Assembly: GCA_003130845.1 (NCBI GenBank)
Contig: QEXW01000099.1
Location: 1-64,000 of the forward strand
DNA from: Anaerolineae bacterium
GTDB lineage: Bacteria > Chloroflexota > Anaerolineae > Anaerolineales > Villigracilaceae
Direction: 5' to 3'
DNA: 64,000 nt
In this document: piece after piece, positions 44,984 to 53,257 of the stretch
Layout of the letters: the number at the start of each line of letters is the position of its first letter
How positions within the stretch are numbered: the stretch's first letter is position 1
The notes under the pieces: generated by a model
The model's database searches: none
What the model was told of the DNA's origin: nothing
The model's input: the letters and a program-made list of their open reading frames with translations, nothing else
Program-made: the position numbers and the translations under genes

Positions 44984-45020
44984 AAAAAAGAGAGACACCC
45001 TTGCAGCGTCTCTCATTTTT
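44984..45020. terminator. Terminator of the Fo operon
   Basis: A 7-bp stem GAGAGAC / GTCTCTC (44990-44996 and 45008-45014) with an 11-nt loop. A T-run follows in both directions; on the minus strand this ends transcription 30-65 bp after the b/delta gene. Confidence 0.8.
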
Positions 45021-45050
45021 TATCACCTTAATTTCAGTTCAATTTGGGCA

Positions 45051-45785
45051 TTAGCGCAGATTGGCGCGCAAACTTTCCAATTTTCCTGCCACCGAACCAT
45101 CCAGGACTTTATCGCCAACTTTGATGACCAGGCCGCCCAAGATGGATGGGTCTACGCGGAAGGAAACTGCTGCTGCGCCGGTTTTGGCTAAAATATCGTT
45201 TTTAACAGTTTCCTGCTCGTCTTTGGTCAACGGCAACGCGCTGGTCACTTCGGCAGTCGAACCGGTGACAGATGCTCCTTCCATGACGACCACTTTGCCG
45301 GCTTTGACTCCAGCAAAGAATTCATCAATCAAAGCGCGTTGACGCTTTTCATCCAACGCTTCGCCGACCAGTTTCTGGGTAGCAGCAATGGAAAGTGCGG
45401 CAACTTGCCCGCGTAGGTCGCCGAGAATGCGATTGCGTTCTTCGGCAACTTCAGCCAAGGCCTTTTCGGCAGCCTTTTTGGCTTCGGCCTCGGCAGCGGT
45501 TTTCACATCGCGGGCAGCCGTTTCAGCGCGTTCGGTCGCTTCGCGCACAATCTGGCTGGCTTTGGCTTGCGCATCCGCAATAATTTTTTGCGCTTCTTTT
45601 TCTGCGTTCGCGCGCGCTTCCGCAGCAATGCGGGCATCTTCCAAACCCTGTGCAATGGTTTGGCGGCGCTTTTCGAGCAAGCCGGAGATAGGCGCCACAA
45701 TCCACTTGGCGACCACGGTATACACAATAATCAGGTTAACGACCTGAACTAGAAAAAAGGGCAGGTTGAGACCCAGTGCTTCCAA
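45051..45785 (-). CDS. atpF: ATP synthase b subunit fused to the delta C-terminal domain
   Basis: 244 residues. The start is a TTG (MEALGLNLPFF) with AAGGAGG 5 nt upstream. One transmembrane segment (residues 8-30) is followed by a long Ala/Glu coiled coil typical of subunit b up to ~residue 145 (EAQKIIADAQAKASQIVREA). After a bridge, residues ~175-244 match the C-terminal domain of subunit delta: TSALPLTKDEQETVKND, then VDPSILGGLVIKVGDKVLDG and SVAGKLESLRA. The N-terminal helical domain of delta, which contacts F1, is not recognisable. The protein is part of the peripheral stalk that joins Fo to F1. No atpH gene follows. Confidence 0.88.
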   Translation of the reverse strand: MEALGLNLPFFLVQVVNLIIVYTVVAKWIVAPISGLLEKRRQTIAQGLEDARIAAEARANAEKEAQKIIADAQAKASQIVREATERAETAARDVKTAAEAEAKKAAEKALAEVAEERNRILGDLRGQVAALSIAATQKLVGEALDEKRQRALIDEFFAGVKAGKVVVMEGASVTGSTAEVTSALPLTKDEQETVKNDILAKTGAAAVSFRVDPSILGGLVIKVGDKVLDGSVAGKLESLRANLR

Positions 45786-45805
45786 AGCAGCCTCCTTACT
45801 CGTTT

Positions 45806-46033
45806 TTAGAACACGAACAGGATGAGCAGGGCAACAACCAAACAATAAATGGCGATGGCTTCAGCAAACGCAATGCCAAGAATCATGTTGGTTTGAATGG
45901 TACCGGTCGCATCGGGGTTACGTCCCATGGCCTGCACGGCACCACCCACGACAATACCAACGCCTGCGCCTGCGCCAATCGCGCCAATCATCGCCAGGCC
46001 TGCGCCAATCAGTTTTGCAGCTGCAACTTCCAT
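45806..46033 (-). CDS. atpE: ATP synthase c subunit (proteolipid)
   Basis: 75 residues, two transmembrane helices joined by the polar loop GRNPDATGTIQ. The ion-carrying Glu is in FAEAIAIY of the second helix. The residues that make a sodium site (Gln in helix 1, Ser-Thr after the Glu) are absent, so the ring probably carries protons. AGGATACACACA lies before the ATG. It forms the rotating c-ring of Fo. It lies between atpB and atpF in the operon. Confidence 0.95.
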   Translation of the reverse strand: MEVAAAKLIGAGLAMIGAIGAGAGVGIVVGGAVQAMGRNPDATGTIQTNMILGIAFAEAIAIYCLVVALLILFVF

Positions 46034-46121
46034 TGTGTGTATCCTCCATGACTTGATTTCGGGCGGGAGAAACCGCCACGTTGAAATGGTGTGTTCCCGG
46101 GCGGAGCATCTCGCCCGAAAT

Positions 46122-47129
46122 TTACGCATGTGCTTCTTCGTGATGTTCCCCATGACCCTGGGTGGCTTGCGACATGAAGACCATGGTCAACATGCCGAAG
46201 ACAATCGCCTGAATCAGGCCCACGAAGAACTCCAACAGGTAAAACAATGCTTGTGCAAAGACCGGCACAAGCGAGCCGATGACAAACAACAAAACCGCAC
46301 CGGCAAACATATTGCCAAAAAGACGGAACGCAAACGAGAGAATCTTCGAGAATTCTGAAATCAGCTCCAACAGACCTACGCCGAAATCAATGAACCCAAA
46401 AATCGGCTTGCTGAACAAGCCCCCCACGTTCCAGAACTTCCAAAGGTAGGAAATCCCTTGGGCGCGAAAACCGATGACTTGTATCATCACCACCGCGACC
46501 ACGGCCAGCGCAAAGGTGAAGTTCAAGTCGGTAGAGACAGGGCGCATGAAGGGGATGACGGCATAACTTTTACCTTCACCCTTGGCTTCTCCTCCCTCAT
46601 CCCAAATGGTAGTGAGAGGACCAATGTGCTTGAGGGCGTATCCATGTCCTTTGTATTCATGGATGATGCCGATGGTTTCGTTGCCCGGCACCAACCCAGA
46701 CCAGTTGGCGGCCAGCACAAGCAGGGTGATGGTGGCAAACCAGGGGAAGATTTGCTTTGTCCACTTGCCCGCAGTGCTTTCGGTGATGCCATAGAGCATC
46801 TCAAGCAAGGCTTCCACTGCGCCAGAAATGCCGGTCAACACCATCTTGCCGCTCTTAACACCACGCGAAACACCAATCGCCAATAGGATGACGATGATGT
46901 CGGCCACAATTAGACCAAACGTGGTGTTGGTAAAGTAGAACGGACCGATGAAGGGGATAGTGAAGAGCGGGGTTTCGCTATATTTTTCGCCGGGTAGGTA
47001 GACGTGCGGCATGATGGGCTTAATACCTAGCCCGATTCCAAAGAAATCGGTGAATAGGAACAGCCCCAGGACGATGGCCGCAAGCACAACCCAGCGCCCC
47101 CAGACGCGTTTCTTGGGTGCTTCACTCAC
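46122..47129 (-). CDS. atpB: ATP synthase a subunit
   Basis: 335 residues, longer than the ~270 of E. coli because of an extended extracytoplasmic loop (residues ~165-205, with a charged stretch EYKGHGYALKH). Five to six transmembrane segments. The essential Arg is in FRLFGNMFAG near residue 265. It makes the two half-channels for protons beside the c-ring. The ATG overlaps the end of atpI by 8 bp. Confidence 0.95.
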   Translation of the reverse strand: MSEAPKKRVWGRWVVLAAIVLGLFLFTDFFGIGLGIKPIMPHVYLPGEKYSETPLFTIPFIGPFYFTNTTFGLIVADIIVILLAIGVSRGVKSGKMVLTGISGAVEALLEMLYGITESTAGKWTKQIFPWFATITLLVLAANWSGLVPGNETIGIIHEYKGHGYALKHIGPLTTIWDEGGEAKGEGKSYAVIPFMRPVSTDLNFTFALAVVAVVMIQVIGFRAQGISYLWKFWNVGGLFSKPIFGFIDFGVGLLELISEFSKILSFAFRLFGNMFAGAVLLFVIGSLVPVFAQALFYLLEFFVGLIQAIVFGMLTMVFMSQATQGHGEHHEEAHA

Positions 47130-47424
47130 GATTCGCTTCCTCCTCAGAAAATTTGGCTGGATGATGAGATGTTTTTAGCTGGCGGGTTGCCGATTTCACA
47201 ATTTGATAAAGCACATACATAGAAACCGGGCCGCTGCCAACGATAAACAAAATCGCAAAAAAGGGTCGTGTATCGAACTGCCGGTCGAGCCACAATCCCA
47301 CGAACAACGCTCCAAGTAAAATGACCGGCGTAATGCAACCCACCTGGCCGACAACCGCCGCCAGGGTCATGTTGAACTTGGAATTGGCGTCTGCTCGATT
47401 GTCTTGCGGGGTGGGCGTTGTCAT
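47122..47424 (-). CDS. atpI: AtpI/AtpZ-like ATP synthase accessory protein
   Basis: 100 residues with two transmembrane segments (residues ~20-45 and 53-75; GCITPVILLGALFVGLWLD). The position right before atpB and the length fit AtpI or its relative AtpZ, which help assemble the c-ring or carry Mg2+. The sequence is weakly conserved in this family, so the call rests largely on operon context. The promoter -10 lies 9 nt before the ATG, so the transcript is almost leaderless. Confidence 0.75.
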   Translation of the reverse strand: MTTPTPQDNRADANSKFNMTLAAVVGQVGCITPVILLGALFVGLWLDRQFDTRPFFAILFIVGSGPVSMYVLYQIVKSATRQLKTSHHPAKFSEEEANRE

Positions 47425-47433
47425 CGGTTGCGG

Positions 47434-47461
47434 ATTATATCACAACGGTTTTTTTCAGCAA
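47434..47461 (-). promoter_or_regulatory. Promoter of the Fo operon
   Basis: Minus strand: TTGCTG (47461-47456), a 16-bp spacer with seven A, then a perfect TATAAT (47439-47434). The predicted transcript start is near 47427, only 3 nt before the atpI ATG at 47424. Confidence 0.65.
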
Positions 47462-47496
47462 AGTGATATGATTTGTCGCGTATCAAAAGAGTGGGG

Positions 47497-47526
47497 TTGT
47501 CAAGGCAGGCCATCTTCTGTTATGCT
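47497..47526 (+). promoter_or_regulatory. Promoter of the thioesterase gene, leaderless type
   Basis: TTGTCA (47497-47502), an 18-bp spacer, TATGCT (47521-47526). Six nucleotides then separate it from the ATG at 47533, so the predicted start coincides with the start codon. Confidence 0.5.
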
Positions 47527-47532
47527 TGCCCC

Positions 47533-48369
47533 ATGAGCAAACTCTTCACCCGTTCCTTCCGCGTCCGTTATTCAGAACTCGATGCTACCGGTCTGGTTAG
47601 CCCTGCTTCTTACCTGCGCTACTTGGTCGAAACCGCTTACGACTGGGGTGATGCTTTGGGGTTGGGGGCACAAGATAGCGCGCAACTGGGCATTTTTTGG
47701 CTGATTCGAGAAACCCAGCTCAATATTCTACGCTCTTTGCGCCACAATGAACGCTTTGAGTTCACCATCTGGATGGTGAACTGGCAAAGGGTACGCGGTA
47801 CCCGCTGCTTTGAGCTCACCCAAAATGGAGAAGTCATAGCGCAAGGCAGCCAGCACATTGTGTGTATGGACGCGACCTCGCTGCGCCCCACAGCCCCGCC
47901 AGAAGCACTGATTGAAAATTTTCGGCTCGAAAACCCGCGTGTGTTTCCTTTCGAGCGCTTTCCTAAAATCGAACCGCATCCTGCGCCATTTGTATTTCAA
48001 CGCCGCGTAGGCTGGGGTGACCTGGATACACTGGAACATGTCAATAACGCTTCTTACATTACGCTCGCCGAAGAAGCCGCCACACGGTACCGGGCGGCGT
48101 GCGGTTGGCCCCCCAAAAGGTTATCGGATGCGAATTTAATAGTGGCTACACGCCATTTACACGTCCAATATCTCTCACCGGCGGTGTGGGGGGAGACGTT
48201 AACTTTTTGCACATATCCATACGAGGTGAATGAGACAGGCGGCACGCTGTACATCGGCATGAGGCACGCCGATGGCTCTACCGTTTGTGAATGTTTGCTG
48301 GGCTGGGAATTGCAAAATCGCCTGACAGGTGAACGGCAAGCGCTGCCCATGGAATTGCGACAACTATGA
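47533..48369 (+). CDS. Acyl-ACP thioesterase-like double hotdog protein
   Basis: 278 residues. Two hotdog domains in tandem: the first begins FRVRYSELDATGLVSPASYL, the second GWGDLDTLEHVNNASYITLA, which holds the Asp, Asn and His arranged as in plant FatA/FatB and bacterial acyl-ACP thioesterases (PF01643). These release fatty acids from acyl carrier protein or act on acyl-CoA. The chain length cannot be predicted. A start at the ATG with no leader fits the promoter spacing. It overlaps the next gene by 4 bp. Confidence 0.85.
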   Translation: MSKLFTRSFRVRYSELDATGLVSPASYLRYLVETAYDWGDALGLGAQDSAQLGIFWLIRETQLNILRSLRHNERFEFTIWMVNWQRVRGTRCFELTQNGEVIAQGSQHIVCMDATSLRPTAPPEALIENFRLENPRVFPFERFPKIEPHPAPFVFQRRVGWGDLDTLEHVNNASYITLAEEAATRYRAACGWPPKRLSDANLIVATRHLHVQYLSPAVWGETLTFCTYPYEVNETGGTLYIGMRHADGSTVCECLLGWELQNRLTGERQALPMELRQL

Positions 48370-49610
48370 ACTCCTCCCTTGCTCCGCGCATTGCCGTCGT
48401 GGGTGGTGGACCAGCGGGGTTGATGGCTGCCGAAAGGTTGGCGTTGGCCAGGCTGCATGTTCACCTGTACGAAGCCATGCCCTCGGTGGGACGCAAATTC
48501 CTGCGGGCCGGTGTAGGTGGCTTGAATTTGACGCATTCCGAACCGCTGGAACAATTTATCAGCCGGTACAACCGACCAGAACGACTAGGCCCCATGCTGC
48601 GCGCATTTGGTCCGCGCCAGTTGGTGGAGTGGGTTAACACTTTGGGCTTCGAGACGTTTATCGGCACCTCGGGGCGGGTTTTTCCGGTGGGAATGAAGGC
48701 TTCGCCCATTTTGCGCGCCTGGCTAAAGCGATTAGGCGAAGCAGGGGTGGTATTTCAGACCGGCTATACTTGGCAGGACATCTCTTATAGCGAACAAGAC
48801 CAGGCGCTCAGGCTCTTCTTCCGCACGCCGGCAGGAGAAACAAGCGTTCAGGCGCAAGCCGTCTTGTTGGCGCTGGGCGGGGGCAGTTGGCCACGGTTGG
48901 GCTCAACCGGTCAGTGGGTAAAAATTTTAGAAGCGCGGGGTATCCCTATCGCCCCGTTAGAACCTGCCAACTGTGGGTTTGATGTGGCTTGGAGCCCATT
49001 TTTCCGCGAGAAGTTCCATGGCACACCGCTAAAAGCCGTCAAGGCTTCCTTTGGTGGCATAACACGCCAAGGTGAGTTTATTATCACGCGACAAGGGGTT
49101 GAGGGCAGTCTGATTTACACATTTTCATCTGCTTTGCGTGAGGCTATCAAAAAAGAGGAGCAAGCCACGCTGTGGCTAGACCTAGCCCCTGATTGGACAC
49201 ATGAAAAGCTGGTGCAACGGCTGAAACGACCACGTGGTTCGCGCTCAATCGGGAATCATTTAGAAAAAACAATCGGCCTGCGGGGCGTAAAATCTGCCTT
49301 GCTGCACGAGTTTTTACCGCGCGAACAGTTCGAGGTTGCTGAACAATTGGCAGCGGCGATTAAAGCCCTACCGTTACCGCTCCTGCGGCCTGCTCCACTT
49401 GAGAAGGCCATCAGCAGCGCCGGAGGGGTGTGCTTCGAGGCGATGAATGAACATCTGATGCTCAAGGCACTGCCGGGCGTTTTTTGTGCGGGCGAAATGT
49501 TAGATTGGGAAGCCCCCACCGGTGGTTATCTCTTAACGGGATGTTTTTCTACCGCCGTTTGGGCGGCCAAAGGTATCCTTGCCTGGCTTGAGGCAAACTA
49601 TCGGTCCTGA
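48366..49610 (+). CDS. BaiN/HI0933-family FAD-dependent oxidoreductase
   Basis: 414 residues. The N-terminal FAD motif is AVVGGGPAGLMAAERLALA, followed by the family-specific VGRKFLRAGVGGLNLTHSE. The C-terminal FAD contact is FCAGEMLDWEAPTGGYLL. This flavoprotein family (TIGR03862/HI0933-like) includes BaiN of bile acid metabolism, but its natural role in most bacteria is unknown. It is coupled to the thioesterase gene (4-bp overlap). It is not coupled to the citrate synthase gene, which converges on it. Confidence 0.88.
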   Translation: MNSSLAPRIAVVGGGPAGLMAAERLALARLHVHLYEAMPSVGRKFLRAGVGGLNLTHSEPLEQFISRYNRPERLGPMLRAFGPRQLVEWVNTLGFETFIGTSGRVFPVGMKASPILRAWLKRLGEAGVVFQTGYTWQDISYSEQDQALRLFFRTPAGETSVQAQAVLLALGGGSWPRLGSTGQWVKILEARGIPIAPLEPANCGFDVAWSPFFREKFHGTPLKAVKASFGGITRQGEFIITRQGVEGSLIYTFSSALREAIKKEEQATLWLDLAPDWTHEKLVQRLKRPRGSRSIGNHLEKTIGLRGVKSALLHEFLPREQFEVAEQLAAAIKALPLPLLRPAPLEKAISSAGGVCFEAMNEHLMLKALPGVFCAGEMLDWEAPTGGYLLTGCFSTAVWAAKGILAWLEANYRS

Positions 49611-49630
49611 AGCAAAAGCACCAGGCACAA

Positions 49631-49663
49631 AAAAACAGCGGAGTGCGGCTCTCCGCTGTTTTT
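49631..49663. terminator. Strong bidirectional terminator
   Basis: A perfect 13-bp stem AAAAACAGCGGAG / CTCCGCTGTTTTT with a 7-nt loop (49644-49650). A- and T-runs flank it on both strands. It separates the convergent flavoprotein and citrate synthase genes. Confidence 0.9.
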
Positions 49664-49675
49664 GGCAGGTACGGC

Positions 49676-50989
49676 TTAGGCAGCCTTTTTGGCCGCTTCT
49701 TCTACCATGTCGGTTGTTAAGCTCTTGGGGCGTTCAATCGGCTGACCCAGGGCGCGCGCCCAAACGTAGTTGGCCGTTACACCTAAGGCGCGCCCTACGC
49801 CGAACAAAACGGTGTAGAAGTCGAACTCACGCACGCCATAATGGTATTGAAGCGCACCGGAAATCGCATCCACGTTCGGGGCAGGGTTCTTGGCCTTGCC
49901 TTGTTCTTTCAAGACCGCAGGCACAACTTCGTACACCAAGTCCGCCAGGCGAACCAGGTCATCTTGCGGGAAGCGTTGCTTAGCAAATTCCAACTGAGCC
50001 ACAAAACGCGGGTCTGGCACACGCAAGACAGCGTGACCGTAGCCAGGGATGACCTTGCCGCTGTTGAGCGTATCCCACGCAAATTTGTATAAATCGTCAC
50101 GGGAAGGCACTGTTTGGCCAAAGCGGTTATACACCTCCAATAGCCAACCCAAGCATTCCTGGTTTGCCAAACCATGCAACGGTCCCGCCAAACCATTCAG
50201 TGCAGCAGAGAAAGCCAACATTGGACTGGAAAGCGCTGACCCGACCAGATGCATAGCATGCGCTGAAACATTGCCTGATTCGTGGTCAGAGTGCAACAAA
50301 AAGTACAGCCGTGCCAAGTCGGCATATTCTCGTTTGTTTTCCACGCCCATCATACGCGCAAAATTGGCGCCATAGTCTTGACGTGGGCTATATTTCGGGG
50401 TGCGCGTATCGCCAAAATATTTCATTCGGTAAATGAAGGCGGCAATCACCGGCAGTTTGGCGGTCAGGTTTAGGCTATCTTCCAAGGCTGGTTCCCAATA
50501 GGCATCTTTCTTCATGCCTTCAGCGTACTGCTTGGCGAATAGCGATTCGTTTTGTAGCGCCAACACAGCCTGCGAGAGCAGAGTCATCGGATGCGTGTCT
50601 TTTGGCATGGCCTTGAGGGTCTTAAAGACGTATGTCGGCACGGTGGCACGTTTGGCCCACTCGGCTTCGACTTCTAAAGCCTGTGCGCGGGTTGGAATCT
50701 GACCAACCAGCAATAAGTAGTATAGGCCTCCGACATATGGCATTGTAGCACCACGCGGCTTAGGCAAGGCTTTCAACACTTCGGGAATGGACATGCCCCG
50801 AAATTTGATGCCGGTGGCCGGGTCTACGAAGGAAATATCAGTCACCAGAGATTTGATGTCTCGCATCCCGCCGATAACCTGTCCGACGGTGACCTGGTCA
50901 ATCACCACTTCGCCATAGTTTTTTGCCAGGGCCTTATAGCGCTCGCGCCAAGCGGGAAGTTGGGCAGCAATTTTTTCATGGATGAGCAT
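49676..50989 (-). CDS. gltA: Citrate synthase, mitochondrial (type I) form
   Basis: 437 residues. It condenses oxaloacetate and acetyl-CoA to citrate. The catalytic residues are in LNGLAGPLHGLANQE (His), PGYGHAVLR (His) and NVDAISG (Asp). The sequence follows the animal and fungal mitochondrial type closely: HSDHESGNVSAHAMHLVGSA, LNSGKVIPGYGHAVLR and EQGKAKNPAPNVDA are near matches to that form rather than to the hexameric E. coli or short Bacillus forms. Type I enzymes are usually dimers and not NADH-regulated. The malate dehydrogenase gene is the next one upstream on this strand, which fits a TCA pair. Confidence 0.93.
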   Translation of the reverse strand: MLIHEKIAAQLPAWRERYKALAKNYGEVVIDQVTVGQVIGGMRDIKSLVTDISFVDPATGIKFRGMSIPEVLKALPKPRGATMPYVGGLYYLLLVGQIPTRAQALEVEAEWAKRATVPTYVFKTLKAMPKDTHPMTLLSQAVLALQNESLFAKQYAEGMKKDAYWEPALEDSLNLTAKLPVIAAFIYRMKYFGDTRTPKYSPRQDYGANFARMMGVENKREYADLARLYFLLHSDHESGNVSAHAMHLVGSALSSPMLAFSAALNGLAGPLHGLANQECLGWLLEVYNRFGQTVPSRDDLYKFAWDTLNSGKVIPGYGHAVLRVPDPRFVAQLEFAKQRFPQDDLVRLADLVYEVVPAVLKEQGKAKNPAPNVDAISGALQYHYGVREFDFYTVLFGVGRALGVTANYVWARALGQPIERPKSLTTDMVEEAAKKAA

Positions 50990-51064
50990 AGTAAACTCCT
51001 TGCACTAGGAATTGGAGCGGGACATTGGCGCTCGGTCCGCGCGGTATCAATGACCCGTTAGGCA

Positions 51065-52015
<951 letters not shown>

Positions 52016-52101
52016 CTAGATAGATTGCTGTCGTATTTTATACCCAGCACAAGGGCTGAAAGAAAGGACTTTTGTCACCCTTTCGGATGAAATCGGGCGA
52101 T

Positions 52102-52134
52102 AAAAAGAGACCTTTCGCCTTAGGCGCAGGTCTC
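52102..52134 (-). terminator. Intrinsic terminator after trxB
   Basis: GAGACCT / AGGTCTC (52107-52113 and 52128-52134) with an inner CGCCT/AGGCG stem. On the minus strand a run of T follows (CTTTTTA). It lies 30 bp after the trxB stop and upstream of mdh. Confidence 0.75.
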
Positions 52135-52163
52135 ACCGATTTAATCTTAGGCATCTCTGTAGT

Positions 52164-53144
52164 TTATACTTTGACGGCTTCTTCTTTTTCAAGGAAGTGC
52201 GTCGCCTGAATAGCTGCTGCCGCACCCATCCCAGCCGAAGTGACAACTTGCCGGAAATGATTGTCGGCCACTTCGCCCGCAGCGAATACCCCTGGTACGC
52301 TGGTTTCCATGAGGTGGTTGGTGACGATGTAGCCACCATCCCGCATCTCCAGCTGCCCTTCAAACATTTGAGTATTGGGGGTATGTCCGATGAAGATGAA
52401 AACACCATCTGTCTCAAGCGTGGAAGTTTCGCCGGTGAGCACATTTTTCAGTGCCACACCGGTCACTTTGTCTTGGCCGAGGATGGCGGTCACCACCGTA
52501 TTCCAGATGAAATTGACTTTGGGATTGCTAAAGGCCCGGCTTTGCAGAACTTTACCGGCACGCAGGGTATCGCGCCGATGAATGATGGTGACCGACGAAG
52601 CAAAACGCGTCAGAAACAGGCCTTCTTCCAAAGCCGAGTCGCCACCACCGACAACGACAACTTTTTTGTCTTTGAAAAACCAGCCATCACAGGTAGCACA
52701 ATACGAGACGCCCTTACCGGTCAATTCATATTCGCCAGGAACTTCCAGATGATTGGGGCGCGCGCCAGTAGCAATAATCAGGGCATCGGCCAGGTATTGA
52801 CCATTTTCGGTTGTGATTTTGAAGGGGCGCTGACTCAAATTGACTGCTGTGGCGGTATCGAATTCGACCAGCGCGCCAAAACGTTCGGCCTGTTTTTGGA
52901 ACAATTCACCCAACTGTGAACCGCCCACACCCTCTGGAAAACCAGGATAGTTCTCAATCACATGGGTTAACCCCGCTTGTCCGCCCAGTTCCATGCCGGT
53001 TAGCACAACCGGAGCCAGTTCCGCGCGGGCAGCATACAGCGCCGCCGAAAGCCCAGCCGGGCCAGAACCAAGGATTAATACCTTAACATGTTTAAGGTCA
53101 GAAGAGTTAGATGCTGTAGGAATACCACTCAGACTAAATGACAT
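52164..53144 (-). CDS. trxB: Thioredoxin reductase
   Basis: 326 residues, with GAGGCAGTC before the ATG. It passes electrons from NADPH through FAD to thioredoxin. The FAD motif is [19 protein letters not shown]; the redox-active pair is in YCATCDG; the NADPH site is [12 protein letters not shown] with HRRDTLRA for the phosphate. The second FAD contact reads GEVADN instead of the usual GDVAD. It may also serve the two glutaredoxin-like proteins. It is flanked by terminators and looks monocistronic. Confidence 0.93.
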   Translation of the reverse strand: MSFSLSGIPTASNSSDLKHVKVLILGSGPAGLSAALYAARAELAPVVLTGMELGGQAGLTHVIENYPGFPEGVGGSQLGELFQKQAERFGALVEFDTATAVNLSQRPFKITTENGQYLADALIIATGARPNHLEVPGEYELTGKGVSYCATCDGWFFKDKKVVVVGGGDSALEEGLFLTRFASSVTIIHRRDTLRAGKVLQSRAFSNPKVNFIWNTVVTAILGQDKVTGVALKNVLTGETSTLETDGVFIFIGHTPNTQMFEGQLEMRDGGYIVTNHLMETSVPGVFAAGEVADNHFRQVVTSAGMGAAAAIQATHFLEKEEAVKV

Positions 53145-53257
53145 GACTGCCTCATAAGCAAAGATAGAAGTGTGAACCAGGCTTATATCTGCCAGAAACG
53201 ACACCTGCCTGGTCTCAGTTGACTCATTGTATCAGATGTAGCAACCGCAGAAAAGTT

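Noticed and set aside
44889-45191. 100-codon frame on the plus strand over the Fo terminator
   Set aside because: It crosses a strong terminator and the 3' end of the b/delta gene, and lacks a start signal.
53145-53257. ACCAGGC/GCCTGGT repeat upstream of trxB as a terminator
   Set aside because: The loop is 24 nt long and no T-run follows; support is too weak to list.
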